Below, piece after piece: positions 43,823-55,113 of a stretch of 64,000 nucleotides of DNA. Source of the stretch: Acheta domesticus (taxonomy: Eukaryota > Arthropoda > Insecta > Orthoptera > Gryllidae); the NCBI GenBank assembly GCA_031308135.1, contig JAHLJT010000631.1, positions 154,521,276 to 154,585,275 on the forward strand, given 5' to 3'. The notes beneath the pieces are model-generated. The model saw only the letters and a program-made list of their open reading frames with translations, was not told the DNA's origin and did no database searches. The position numbers were made by a program, and so were the translations under genes. Each line of letters begins with the position of its first letter. Within the stretch, counting starts at the first letter, position 1.

Positions 43823-45172
43823 ATGGATATTTCACCTTTCCCCCCGCCCTCTTCCGCAAGGAAGAGGAGATGTGCCGAAAGAACCATTGACTTAAATAGT
43901 TTCTTTTCTAGAGAAGAAGATCGACCCAAGATGCCTCGTTTCCTCCTCATGTCATGCGCTGAGGAAGGTAAAACTTTTAAAACTGTAAGTGCTGTCCGTC
44001 TGGCGCGAGCCATAGAAGAGGCTTACGGGAAGCTCCAAGCGGTCGTGCGTCAGAGGAACGGAAAGATTCTTTTTGAAGCACGTACCGACGAGCAAATAGG
44101 AAAAATTAAAAATACAAAGCAGATTGCCGGCCTCCAGGTAGTAGTCACGGTCCATCCCACCTTGAACCTGTGCAAGGGCGTGGTAAATCACGAGGACTTT
44201 GCTTCAGAAACGGAGGAAGATCTTCTAAACTTTTTTAAGACCTATGGCGTGACTCAGGTGTACAGGATCGGAAGGAAGGAGCAGGGGAAAGTGATCCCTA
44301 CTTCTACCCTGATCCTTACTTTTGACCGACCATCTCTCCCGGAAAGGATCGTTACCGCTTTCTACAACCTCCGTGTGCGGCAGTATGTGCCGAACCCTTT
44401 GCGCTGCTTCAAGTGCCAAAGGTTTGGGCATACTCAGCAGCGATGTATGTCAGTAAACGCGGTTTGCGGGAAGTGCGGATCGTCAGTTCACGACCAACAA
44501 CCCTGCGACAAACCACCGCACTGTGTGAATTGTGAAGGCGATCACCCAGCCAACGACAACAAGTGCCCCACGTTTCTCCGGGAAAGGGAAATCCAAAAAA
44601 TAAGAGTAACCGAAAAGGTTTCCTTCCCTGAGGCGAAGCGTAGGTTCCAAACCAGGAATCCAGTGGACCTATCACGATCCTTTTCCAGTGCTGTGAAACC
44701 TAAGTCCCCGGGGGTAACAGCGAGTTGTCAAACTCACTGTACCCCAGCGGTAGTCTCACATTTCAGTTGTCAGGTGTCGCCGGTCGACTTCCCCGAAGAT
44801 TCGGCGTGCATCCAAGGTGGGAAAATTATAATTCCCACAAAGTACAAAAAACCTGTCCAGAAACTCCACCAGACATCGACCACCTCAACTGAAACTTCTA
44901 CTGAAATCGATCTTAAGCAGACACCGCCTCCCAGGAAAAATACGTCATCCAAATCCCGTCCTCCTCTTTCTGTTTCCGAGAATCACATCGGACGATCCTC
45001 CAGCTCTTGTAGATCTCGGTCACCCGTGGCCAAAAGTCGGGAAATCCCCCCGACACAGACGACCTTATCCAGCAGCAGTCAGGATGACTCTGCTGGTGAT
45101 GAGGAACCCCACGAGAGTTCCTCTAAAACCTTTCAGAAGGTGAGAAAGAAAAAAAAGCAACCAAAGAAATAA
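43823..45172 (+). CDS. LINE ORF1, Gag-like RNA-binding protein
   Basis: This intact 449-codon frame encodes the nucleic-acid chaperone that coats LINE RNA. The middle region (about residues 55-190) is the usual ORF1 fold, followed by three zinc knuckles at about 193-250: CFKCQRFGHTQQRC, CGKCGSSVHDQQPC and CVNCEGDHPANDNKC, each fitting CX2CX4HX4C or a close variant. The C-terminal third is rich in Ser, Pro, Thr and Lys and ends in a basic cluster KVRKKKKQPKK. ORF2 begins about ten bases after its stop, so translation of ORF2 probably relies on reinitiation. The first ATG at 43,823 is preceded by GC-rich 5' sequence. No break is visible, unlike in ORF2. Confidence 0.9.
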   Translation: MDISPFPPPSSARKRRCAERTIDLNSFFSREEDRPKMPRFLLMSCAEEGKTFKTVSAVRLARAIEEAYGKLQAVVRQRNGKILFEARTDEQIGKIKNTKQIAGLQVVVTVHPTLNLCKGVVNHEDFASETEEDLLNFFKTYGVTQVYRIGRKEQGKVIPTSTLILTFDRPSLPERIVTAFYNLRVRQYVPNPLRCFKCQRFGHTQQRCMSVNAVCGKCGSSVHDQQPCDKPPHCVNCEGDHPANDNKCPTFLREREIQKIRVTEKVSFPEAKRRFQTRNPVDLSRSFSSAVKPKSPGVTASCQTHCTPAVVSHFSCQVSPVDFPEDSACIQGGKIIIPTKYKKPVQKLHQTSTTSTETSTEIDLKQTPPPRKNTSSKSRPPLSVSENHIGRSSSSCRSRSPVAKSREIPPTQTTLSSSSQDDSAGDEEPHESSSKTFQKVRKKKKQPKK

Positions 45173-45181
45173 TTTCTCATA

Positions 45182-48100
45182 ATGGCTCTCTCATGGAACT
45201 TAAATGGTCTTCGTGCTCACTCAGAAGAATTAAGATTAATAATTTCTCGCCACAAACCATTTATAGTCTGTCTTCAGGAAACTCATCTTCTCCCTCTTCA
45301 TCCCCTGTCTCTTCGCGGATTTAACATCTATCGGTTTGATCAAGACGACGGACTTCGTGCTCACGGCGGCGTTGCGGTACTCATCCGCGACTCCCTGTTC
45401 TCGGAGGAACACAACGTTCGAACCGACCTCCAAACAGTGTGCGTACGGGTACACCTACCATCCTTCTCTTTTACGGTGTGTAGTATATACATTCCCCCTG
45501 GCCAAGTCGTGTCACAGAGGAACTCGAAGATGTTTTTTCTCAGTTGCCCGCCCCTTTTTTTATTGCGGGGGATTTTAATGCCCACAATCCCCTCTGGGGT
45601 GGCACGAGGACCTGCCCGAGAGGTTCTATCCTCGAAAATATTATTGACCAGCAAAACTTAATTCTTCTGAACTCCGGGAATCACACTCATTACTCCATGG
45701 CGTCAAACACCTTCTCGTCAATCGATCTGGCACTCTGCAGTCCATCCTTATCTACCATGGTAGAGTGGACCGTACTCGATGATCTACATGGGAGTGACCA
45801 TTTTCCCATTTTGGTCCACTTTAATGTCCCTGATTTAGACGTCATCTACCCTCCTCGCTGGCTATTCCATCGAGCCGACTGGGATACATTCAGCGAGAAA
45901 ATTATAATGCCAGACCACTTCTCAAATAATATCGATACCTTGGTGGCCCAATTCACAGACGCCGTTCTTCGCGCAGCCACCATTGCAATCCCTAAGTCTA
46001 CGTGTCGGCCACGACGCGTCCCGGTGCCTTGGTGGAATGCTGACTGTGCCACCGCGGTGCGTGACCGAAAGCAAGCACTCGCGAGGCTCAATAGGTTCCC
46101 CACCGCATCAAACCTGATGGATTTCAAAAGAAAGCGGGCCAGAGCCAGATTAGTAATACGGGAAAGTAAGACCGCTTCCTGGAGAGCCTTTATTTCTTCT
46201 CTTTCTTGCCATACCCCGCCTAAAGTAGTATGGCGAAAGATCCGACAGATCGGAGGAAGATTTTCCCCATCATCTGTCCCAGGACTTCTTATTAATGGAA
46301 ATCTTATTACTTCTCCAGAAAAAGTAGTTGAGGAATTGGCCTGTCATTATGAAAATTCCTCCAGTTCCTTACACTACTCCCCTAGCTTCTTGAAAACGAA
46401 GAGTAGAATGGAGAAATGCAGATTGGACTTCTCTACCTGCCTGGAGGAAGATTATAACGCCCCTTTCTCCATGGATGAATTTTCCTGTGCGCTCACCCGT
46501 GAGAAAGATTCTGCTCCAGGACCAGACCAAATACACAACCAAATGTTAAAACACCTGCCGGAAGAGGCACGTATCTTTCTCGTCCGTATCTTCAACAAGA
46601 TTTGGATGGAACATACCTTCCCTAGAACCTGGCGCGAAGCGATTATTATTCCTATTCCTAAAGATGGAAAGGACAGGACAAAGCCGTCAACCTACCGTCC
46701 AATCTCGCTCACAAGCTGTATATGCAAACTTCTGGAGCGAATGGTGAATACGCGTTTGGTCTGGCACCTGGAGCAGAGAAACCTACTTACACCCATCCAA
46801 TGTGGTTTCAGGAAGAACAGGTCAACCATGGACCACCTTGTCACCCTCACCACACAGATCTCCACTGCTTTCGTGCTACGTCAACACCTGGTAGCAATTT
46901 TCTTTGATATAGAGAAAGCTTATGATACTACCTGGAGGTACGGCATTCTTCGCACCATCCATTCTTGGGGTCTTAGGGGCCGGCTCCCCCTTTTTTTAGT
47001 AGCCTTCCTTTCCTCAAGATACTTCCGCGTTCGCCTTGGTGACAGGTTATCCGCCAGCCACCATTTAGAAAACGGAGTCCCTCAGGGCTCAATTCTGAGT
47101 GTCACTCTGTTTGCCATCGCTATCAATAGTATAGCGTCGATAATCCGAGAGCCGGTGAAAGCATCGCTCTTCGTTGACGACTTTGCCATTTTCTGCTCTT
47201 CCAAGAGTATTCAAGTGATAGAGAGACAATTACAACTTGTCCTCAACAAATTGCAGCAATGGAGTGATGCGACAGGTTTTAAATTCTCCGCATCAAAAAC
47301 TAGCTGTATGCACTTCTGCAGGATTTATCATCTTCATAACCACCCCCGATCTTTTTCTTGGAAGCCATCTTCTACCTTTTGTGGACTCTGCAACTTTCCT
47401 TGGGCTTACTTTCGATAAGAGCCTAACTTGGCGAAATCATATACGTAAAGTGAAGAGCCGATGTGTCTCACCTCTGAACCTCCTTCGCACCCTTACAGGC
47501 AGCTCTTGGGAGCTGACCGTGTGTGTCTCTTGCGTTTGTATAGAACCCTCATCCGCTCTATTTTGGATTATGGATGTATTGTATATGGGTCAGCGTCACC
47601 ATCAACCCTCCGGCCATTAAATACCATTCACAACGCCGGTATAAGAATTAGTACAGGCGCCTACCGCACGAGTCGCATCGAATGCCTCTTGGCCGAAGCT
47701 GGAGAACCATCTCTGAGCCGAAGGCGAGATATTTTATTAGCCTCTTATGGGGCTAAAGTGTCGGGACTGGTTGACCACCCTTGTCGTCGTATAATCATCC
47801 ATCCAAAGTATGAGTCCTCGTACAATCTTCGAACTTCGTTACCCCATCCCCCAGGTATTAGATTACGAAATCTTCTCCGGGAATTAAATGTAGAACTTCC
47901 CACCCCTGTGAGACCCACAAGTGACCGGATCCCCCCTTGGAAACTCCTCCTTCCCAGTATTGACTTCAGACTCTCCATTTACCCAAACAAACTACTAGTC
48001 CTCTGGTTTACCAGAAGCAGTTTCTGGATATGAGAGAATCCTATCCGGATCATTTATTCTTATACACGGATGGTTCATCGTGCAGCGACGCGGTGGCATG

Positions 48101-48857
48101 TGGTTTTTACTGTATCAGGGCCACCAAATCATTTCGGCTTCACTCCAAATGCAGTATTTTCACTGCCGAAATGTGTGCAATCTTTGAGGCCTTAAAATAC
48201 ATTGAATCAGCGACGTTGCGGCGAGTAGTTATCTGTTCCGATTCTCTCAGCTCTCTTCAAGCTGTCTCCCGTCCTTCGTCAGACTACCTGACTTTATCCG
48301 TTCAAAGCCTGATTCATCGTCTTCTGTCCCGCCGCTATGACCTGGTACTTAGTTGGGTCCCAGGCCACGTGAGTATCAGAGGGAACGAACTGGCCGACCA
48401 GGCGGCGAAATCAGCGACTCGTAAAACTCGTATCGACATCCCTTCTGTGTCATTATCCGATGTTCAGGCTTTCTTGAAACGATCCGTGCTTAGAGCGTGG
48501 CAAACAGAGTGGCACAATAGCACTTTCAAACTAAGTGCGATAAAGAATTCTGTGTATCCCTGGCGCTCCTCATCACGGTCCTGTAGACGCGAGGAAGTTA
48601 TTTTAACCCGTCTTCGTATCGGACACTGCCATTTCTCTCACGGTTTCATTCTTCGAAATGAAACTCCCCCCATCTGTGACTCGTGCCAGACTGTTCTTTC
48701 CGTGGAACACGTCCTGCTGTACTGTAGGAAATTTGTTGGCAGTCGACGAAGACATGACCTGGGCAACTCGCTACAAGTGGTGCTCGGGGATGACGATTCT
48801 GCGCTCTCAAAACTTTTTTGTTTTTTGAGAGAAAGCAGAATATATAATTTTATTTGA
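45182..48857 (+). pseudogene. LINE ORF2: endonuclease, reverse transcriptase, RNase H (frameshifted)
   Basis: Domains in order: APE endonuclease (SWNLNGLRAHSEELR, CLQETHL, GGVAVLIRD, then after a shift IAGDFNAHNPLWG and GSDHFPIL), reverse transcriptase (TYRPISLTSCICKLLERM, FFDIEKAYDTTWR, NGVPQGSILS and FVDDFAIF as motif C), thumb and connection, and RNase H (FLYTDGSS, EMCAIFEAL, ICSDSLSS, SWVPGHVSIRGNELADQAAK, with all four acidic residues), then a CX2C...HX4C-type end (CDSCQTVLSVEHVLLYC). The frame changes near 45,510, near a C run at about 47,343, near 47,510 and near 48,000. Four indels with few in-frame stops point to a young but dead copy, or to sequencing errors at homopolymers. Confidence 0.9.
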
Positions 48858-49120
48858 AAGAACAATGTTTTATGTTGTTTTTTGGCCCCTTTATAGCCAA
48901 TTTTACGTTTTAAGATAAATTTTACGCGCCCTTTTTCTATTTTCCTTCTGCCATTTCTACATGTATACTTGATGCAGAATTCGAGCCTCCTTTTTAGCCC
49001 ATGTACATGCTTTTAAACAGTGAGTAAGTTACATATGCAACACTGAATATTCTTTTCTCCAAATACTCTGGCATGGGCGCCAATGACCACAGCAGTCGAA
49101 GCGCCCTTTAAACCCTATTC

Positions 49121-49134
49121 AATCAATCAATCAA
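49121..49134. repeat. LINE 3' terminal AATC repeat
   Basis: Three to four AATC units form the 3' end, the equivalent of the TAA repeats in Drosophila I elements. The last AA overlaps the target duplication. Confidence 0.85.
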
Positions 49135-49146
49135 CCGTACCTTTGG
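49133..49146. repeat. Target site duplication, 3' copy
   Basis: AACCGTACCTTTGG, identical to 43,243-43,256. Confidence 0.9.
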
Positions 49147-49610
49147 GTAGTGAAGGAATTTGATTAAATTAATTAAAATAAGAGTAAAGGGAAATGCGTG
49201 TTTGGAGGATTGAACTCTGTCAACGCTGTTTTTCAAGGTTGTTGGAAACAGAAAAAGTTTCTTTTAAAAAGTATAAGAAAAAAACTTTTGTCAGGTCGGG
49301 ATCCACTGTGGTGTGTTTTTGTTATTGTTTTTGTATATTATAATTATTGTCTAAGTGGTGAATGGGACCTTTTCGTCAGCCACTATTTATCAGAGACTCT
49401 AAAGCGTGTATTCCAGTTCAATTAAAAGCACTTTAATTATATTTGAACGTCAATTGTCTCGGTGTGATGCTAAGAACAATTTCAAACTATTCTTTCTAAG
49501 TACGTGGAAAGAAAAAAGTGAAAATACAGTAAATTTTGCAATGGGGCAATTGATTGAAAGTATTGATATAATACACAAAATTCTACAAATAGTACATGCA
49601 TTTTATTTTT

Positions 49611-50390
49611 TACTTTCCCGTATACATTCCTATAAACGGAGTATTTTATGTGGTATAGGAAAAGTTATGTAATGCTGCTGAAAATCACTTTCGAGTTTTC
49701 AATGGAAATATAGATTTTGGGGTCCCCTGATACCAAAAAAAGTTGTATATTTTCTCTCTCTCTCAAAACGTCCGTCCATCCGTCCGTGAACACCACTAGC
49801 AGCTAAACCATGCATAGGATTTATTCCAAATTGAAGAAACCTCTGTCTATATGGCTCGAGTCGAAGCTTTGAGATATTGAAAAACATTCTTTAAAATTTG
49901 TGGGACTTTACATGAAGCCCCCCGGACATTTTCAGACTTTTTTCAAAAACTGCTCCCAATTTTTTTTTTAAGTTTCTTGCAAGAATGGAATAAAATTGAC
50001 TTATAAAGGTGGCATAGGTCCGATTTTCACGGTTAACTCTGAATTTTCGACTATTGCAAAATTTTGCATATTTTTCGGCATCTTCCTACAACTTCAAAAT
50101 TGAAGACAGACATTTTTCCTCCAAATGAAATTTGTTGTCCATAGTGACTTCTTGTTAAGGTATTGTACATTTTCTCATAATTTTAGTAGTTTCCGCGCAA
50201 TATTGCGTGCAATATGTGCAATTTTTAAAAATAACAAAAACAAGATTTTCCCAAAAACGGCCCCAAAATGTTTCTTCGAACTGTTGGTAGGGATAGTGCC
50301 AAATTTGCTCTATGAAGTGACATAAACGCTCAATTGCTCTATTCTTTTGGCTTTTCAAAAATTACAAAAATGTAAGAACAAGCACTACTC
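49611..50390 (+). mobile_element. Helentron/HINE-like repeat, 5' half
   Basis: It starts TACTTTCCCGTATACATTCC, then TATAGGAAAAGTTATG, the CGTCCGTCCATCCG seed at 49,770, and CCCCCCGGACATTTTC. It stops at about 50,390 without a tail. Confidence 0.65.
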
Positions 50391-50394
50391 TCGA

Positions 50395-51039
50395 CTCCCA
50401 CATCTTAAGGAAAGCGAAATGATTTATTCGTTTTTACATTTAACACAATTAAAGGCTCGTACATGGCTGCATTTAAAAATCCCGCTAAAGTTGCGACGCA
50501 ACATGGTGCCTGACATTCATGGGCTAAGGTCCGATTTGATGTGTAAGAGCTCACCCATATCTCTCCCATCATGGAAGAGTTCAAAACTGTCACTATATGC
50601 CACTTTCAAAATGTTTCTCAACGGTTTTCATTCTCCTTATAATGACGACCAGCGTCTTGTCTGGATTTTCAAACGAAGTGCCCGTGCTGTGGTCACGTGA
50701 TTCGTGATGCATATTTGTGCTGTGCAGAACGAGCAAAAATCGGTGTCCCGGTGTAGCCCATCCAGCTCTTTCCACCATGATTTCGCCCGTACATCCTCGA
50801 CCTAACTTTGCAATATAGAGGTTTAATTCTAAAAATTAATATCGTTTGTAAGCTCCAAAATAGAGTTTATATCAAGTTTTAATACACCTTTGTGCAGTAT
50901 TGTAATAATACATCGTAGTAATAATCCCCTGAACTTTACAGAAGAGCTACGAGAATTTGGATTTTTAGCTGCGTATTACGTGGAGTTGGTTGGGAAATTG
51001 CGTTGTCTTTCAACAAAAGTAAATGAATTCGGTTTGCAG
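50395..51039. other. Probable intron upstream of the GOPC-like exon
   Basis: AT-rich, no gene seen. The last bases GGTTTGCAG form a splice acceptor at 51,038-51,039, though its pyrimidine tract is weak. Confidence 0.4.
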
Positions 51040-51253
51040 GCGGAGCTGGTGCACCTGCGGGCGGAGGTGGTGGAGGCGAAGGCGACGCGCGCCTCCCTCG
51101 AGCAGGAGCTGCACACGCTGCTGCTGCAGCTGCACGCGTTGCAGCTGCAGCACACGGCGGGGGCGGGGCCCGCGCTGGAGCCGCAGGCGGAGCGCATCCG
51201 CCGCCGCCTGGAGAAGGAGCTGCAGCGCTCGCCCGTGCGCCAGCCACAGCGCA
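51040..51253 (+). CDS. GOPC: Internal exon of a GOPC/PIST-like Golgi coiled-coil PDZ protein
   Basis: A 214-bp exon, GC-rich against an AT-rich background, bounded by TTTGCAG and a consensus donor GTGAGT (from 51,254). It starts in phase 0 and ends with one base of the next codon. The 71 residues form a coiled coil: AELVHLRAEVVEAKATRASL and EQELHTLLLQLHALQLQHT, then RIRRRLEKELQRSPV. As I recall the family, GOPC has [30 protein letters not shown] and a following ELEREL segment at the equivalent position just after its first conserved block. GOPC is a Golgi-associated scaffold whose coiled coil binds golgin and Rab-effector partners and whose PDZ domain sorts membrane cargo. The upstream conserved block and the PDZ exons are not in the window, implying long introns. 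Identification is by pattern, without a search. Confidence 0.7.
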
Positions 51254-52100
51254 GTGAGTGGCCTCCCCGAAAGAAGCAAAAGAAGGTTTACAACGAGTTA
51301 TTTTACTCAGTTGAGCATTATGCCATTTATTTATTTTATCTTAACTTCAAAGAATCGAATTCATAGAAGTGTTGTAAGTGTTTTGGTATTAGAGCGCGCC
51401 ATAAAGTATAATTCACAAGGCTCGAGGACATAAAGAATCAGAAAGGGCCTCAAGGGTATTACGTACCATAACGTGTTTTGTTTCATTGCTGTGTGTTAAC
51501 GGACCTGAAATTTTGTGAATTCGATATGTTTAAGTTAAGATACAAGGAAATGCAATAAATAAATGGCATAACTCTCAAATAAGTAAAATAACTCGTTACA
51601 AACCATATTTTGCTTAATTATTATGAAAATTGCAATTTCGGAATGTTCCCGTGAATTTATAATTCCCATCAGCCACTCATATTTCACTGTTACGTTTCAC
51701 CTTTTTCAGAGAAGTATATACTTCTTGAGTACCCGTACTACTAGTAGTAATAAGATGTGTAAGGCACATCGACTAACATCCTCGAAATTATATTTTTTGA
51801 TGTTATGAAATTTTCGATATTATAACTTTTTGCGACAAACGCAAATTACCTAAAATTACCGATTCAAACAACGCACTTCAGTTATTTTCCATATAACTCT
51901 CAAATACACTATAATCATTTTCAGATATTTGTAGAGATTTTACTGAAAACCCCTGTCCGTAACTTTGTTAGCTTCTGCGAAAATAGACCATAATTTAAAA
52001 CTTATAATAAATAGAACAAATAGAATGACTTTGTATAAATTTACATTGTATTTAAAATATATAATGTTTTGATGACATATAAACAATTTTATGCAGCATT
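51254..52100. other. Probable intron downstream of the GOPC-like exon
   Basis: AT-rich with only short frames. No further GOPC exon was recognised up to the window end. Confidence 0.4.
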
Positions 52101-52105
52101 GCACT

Positions 52106-52145
52106 TTGTCACAACTTGCCCCTCTACGGGGCAAGATGTGACTGG
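52106..52145. repeat. Hairpin of two 15-bp arms, GGGGCAAG type
   Basis: GTCACAACTTGCCCC and GGGGCAAGATGTGAC are inverted copies with one mismatch around a 5-base centre TCTAC. Such CAACTTGCCCC ends resemble pogo/Tigger-type termini, and similar words (CACAACTAGCCCC) flank the pogo-like relic at 54.7 kb. Confidence 0.6.
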
Positions 52146-52252
52146 ACTGTGGCACGTTGTGACACATGTAAAAGAAATTATATGTAAAAGAAATTGTTAT
52201 ATTCAAATCTAACGTCTCTATAATACTAATTCATTTATATGTTAACTTTTAT

Positions 52253-53539
52253 TACTTTCCCGTATACATACGTATACACGGAGTGATATGCGTAGTATAG
52301 GGAAAGTTATGTAATGCTGCGCAAAAAAATGGCCAATTTTCGGCGGAAAAAAATTAATTGCTGGGCCGTGAGAACGAAGAAATGGATTAAACCAGTTGCT
52401 AAATTAAGAAAAAACAATCCCCTAACACGTGGTGTAGCCAAACCCTATTTTCTAGGTCCTTGATACCGAAAAACCAATTGAAATGAAAACGTCCGTCCGT
52501 CTGTGAACACTGCTAGCGCCTAAACCATACGTACGATTTTTTCCTAAATGGATATTCCCCGGTCGATCTGATTCTAGTCGAATGAGATTTTGAAAAAGAT
52601 TCTTCAAAATTTGGGGGTACTTTATATGAAGCCCCCCGGGAATTTTCAAAATTTGCTCAAAAACGGCTCCTAATTTTTTCTTTAAATTTCTTGTATGAAT
52701 AGAGTAAAATACACTTATTAACATGGCATAAGTCCGATTTTCACGAATAACTCTGAATTTTCGAAAATTGTGAAGTTTGAATTTTTTTCGGCGTCGGCTA
52801 ATGTAAATATTATCGATGTGAGAAACATGTGAAAAAATTTACATTTTTGTAATTTTTGAACAAACCAACCTATAGAGCAATATGGCTTTTATGTCATCTG
52901 ATAGAGTGCATTTACCACTATCCCCACCATATTTACATTAGCGGTGATTGTTTCACATTATTATATTTACGAATACATGTGCTTTAAATAATGTCAAGTA
53001 AAGTTTTCGAAAACACAACCGTTTTCTGTGATAAGTAGCTCAAAATTTCTCATTTTCAGAAACTCTCAAACGCCATTTTCTCATATATGGCTGCATATGT
53101 TTTCTTCAAACTTTTGTAACGGATAGTGCTAATTACACTCTTTAGTATAGAGTAAAGTTTATTTTGAGTTATTTTTTTGTTTTTTCAAAAATTACATAAA
53201 TGTAAATTTTTTGAAAGAGCTCTCACATCTTTAATATGCACATTACCAGCAATTTGTAAACATTATTATATTTGTGAGTGTAAGTGCTTCAAATAACTTC
53301 AAATAACTTCAAATGCCATTTAGGACTAAGTTTTTGTGCTTTAATATTCTAAAATTAATGTTTCCGTTCTACCAATAGGAAACCGAAAAATTAAGAAAAT
53401 GACATAAAAACGTACTTTTGGCGGTGATAGATGACAGCTGGCAAGGAAGAGTTTGTGGCAATTCCGAATAGCTAGCGAAGACCCAAGGAAATAGAAAATT
53501 AATGCGGGAAAGTCTGTGCCATTCTGTAGCACTACTAGT
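52253..53539 (+). mobile_element. Helentron/HINE-like repeat, complete copy (1.29 kb)
   Basis: Head TACTTTCCCGTATACATACG, then TAGTATAGGGAAAGTTATG; seed CGTCCGTCCGTCTGTGAAC at 52,491; modules GGGGGTACTTTATATGAAG and AAAAACGGCTCC; tail ATGCGGGAAAGTCTGTGCC, hairpin GTGCCATTCTGTAGCAC, then TACTAGT at 53,533-53,539. The head motif and its inverted copy near the tail, plus a 3' hairpin followed by CTAGT, match the architecture described for Helentron-derived HINE/DINE-1 elements. No coding capacity. Confidence 0.7.
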
Positions 53540-53609
53540 TTAATATAAAATGTTTTCATCATCCTAATGACAGTGAATATAAACAAAACGTATTGCATTT
53601 TTAGTATAG

Positions 53610-54780
53610 TTTACATCAGCCAGCACTCGGTTCTCTCCAGCCAACCCTTCGATATTTGAAATGGTTCCAAACAAACACGGCATATACAGTCTTCATTTTC
53701 GGAGTTCTCGGATATGTCTTTTGACTTTTTTCGACGTATTTGTTCTACATGTTTGCTTAGAAACATTGCTTTTTTGACAATCTTCTTTTTTGTTTTTGCT
53801 TCTTTTTTTAGTAAAGATATTTTCTCTAGACTTGTTATTGTAATCGAATTCCTTGTTTAAAGGGAGTGCTAGTTAAAATGGCAGATTTCGCAGTCCTTGT
53901 TCTCTTACTTTGAGGTCCTACTTTGAAGAGGTCTGGTTTCCAAAGGACGAACCGCTGATGTGGGTAACCCATCTTCTACAACAGAAACAGCAATATCACC
54001 TTCTCTGCCATTAGCAGCTTGACCTATTGTTTTTGTACTCTTCCTATCCCAGTTTCATTTATGTTCCAAATGTCATTTGAATTGAAACCATATTTTTCGA
54101 AATCAGGAGCTCATTGGTTAAAAAAATGTCAACATTATGTTTATTGAAACTTGTTTCTATTCAAATTAGTAGCTTCAGGAACACGAAGAGAAATTTTAGA
54201 ATGTCGCTGCATGTACTTCGTCAACCAATCAGCACTTGCAGACTTCTTTGTTAACCAATTTTCTGGCACTTGAATTTTGTTTTCCACAGCAAAATCATAT
54301 ACTAAGCTTCGTAATTCCTCACTATATTTCCTGCAGTTAAACTTATTACTCCCAAACAATATTGAAGCAAGTAGTGACACTGTCATGGCATGTCCCGTAA
54401 AACCTGTCACAACTAGCCACGAGAGACACCGTTTTTATTTCATGTTATTTTGTCATTCATATAAACCAGAAACACATAAAATTATAGCTTAAAAAGTAAT
54501 TTTTTCAATGATACTAAGTAGTTGCGTATACCTCCGATTTATTGTTGCTAAGGTTGAGTGGAACAATTCGATAGATTTTTTCTTCACTATGTGTAAATGA
54601 CAAAATGTTCGTAAATAAGGAAATCAAGTAACGGTTCCCGCAGCAACTCAAAGAGCAGACTGAGGCAAAGGTTTGAAACGTGCATGTAAACTGCCACGAG
54701 ATGAGCTCTATTGGATCGGACAGTAAACACGATGTAACAACTTGCACACATATCACAACTAGCCCCGGTTTCCCGTATGC
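53610..54780 (-). pseudogene. pogo/Tigger transposase relic with the catalytic core deleted
   Basis: On the minus strand a frame at 54,410-54,141 encodes the CENP-B-like helix-turn-helix part: YSEELRSLVYDFAVENKI, KSASADWLTKYMQRHSKIS and LRVPEATNLNR (typical form WxxxFMKRHPxLSxRxPEATS). Then IWNINETGIG appears, where pogo/Tigger has xNxDETG; here the first catalytic Asp is Asn. Shortly after comes the C-terminal tail with RRKKSKDISENSENEDCICRVCLEPFQ, a zinc-finger-like end. The remaining catalytic domain is missing. Frameshifts and stops are many. Confidence 0.7.
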
Positions 54781-54789
54781 AGTAACAGA

Positions 54790-55110
54790 ATGTGTATCTA
54801 ATACATTCTGCTTTATATTGTCATATTGACAAATGATTACAATGCGTCACTTTAAACGCCAGGAAAAAAAAGTTTCAAACTTGTTTGATTTAGCAAATAC
54901 CTAGTAAACCATAAAGTTTAGTATGCACCACGGGCGTTACTAGGTTTTTTTTGCCCCGAGGGCGACTTTCCTGGGGCACAAACATCTACTTAACGCCCTA
55001 AGTACATAAATAACTATAATGGACTCTCGAGCGTTTTAGCGGACGCACTTTTAAAGCGTTGTTTAGATGGTTCGTTGCTAAGGAGCTAAGCGCGTGTTTA
55101 CCGACGGAAA
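54790..55110. other. No gene seen
   Basis: Nothing recognised. Confidence 0.4.
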
Positions 55111-55113
55111 TAA

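Larger units (their letters stand above)
43257..49132 (+). mobile_element. Full-length I-clade LINE with 14-bp target duplications
   Basis: The element starts CCCGTCGAGGTGGG, has a GC-rich 5' region of about 560 bp, an intact ORF1, an ORF2 with endonuclease, reverse transcriptase and RNase H, a short 3' region and a terminal AATC repeat (CAATCAATCAATCAA) in place of poly(A). Presence of RNase H plus a simple-repeat tail fits the I clade and its relatives. Length is about 5.9 kb. Exact flanking repeats and an open ORF1 suggest fairly recent insertion. Confidence 0.9.
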
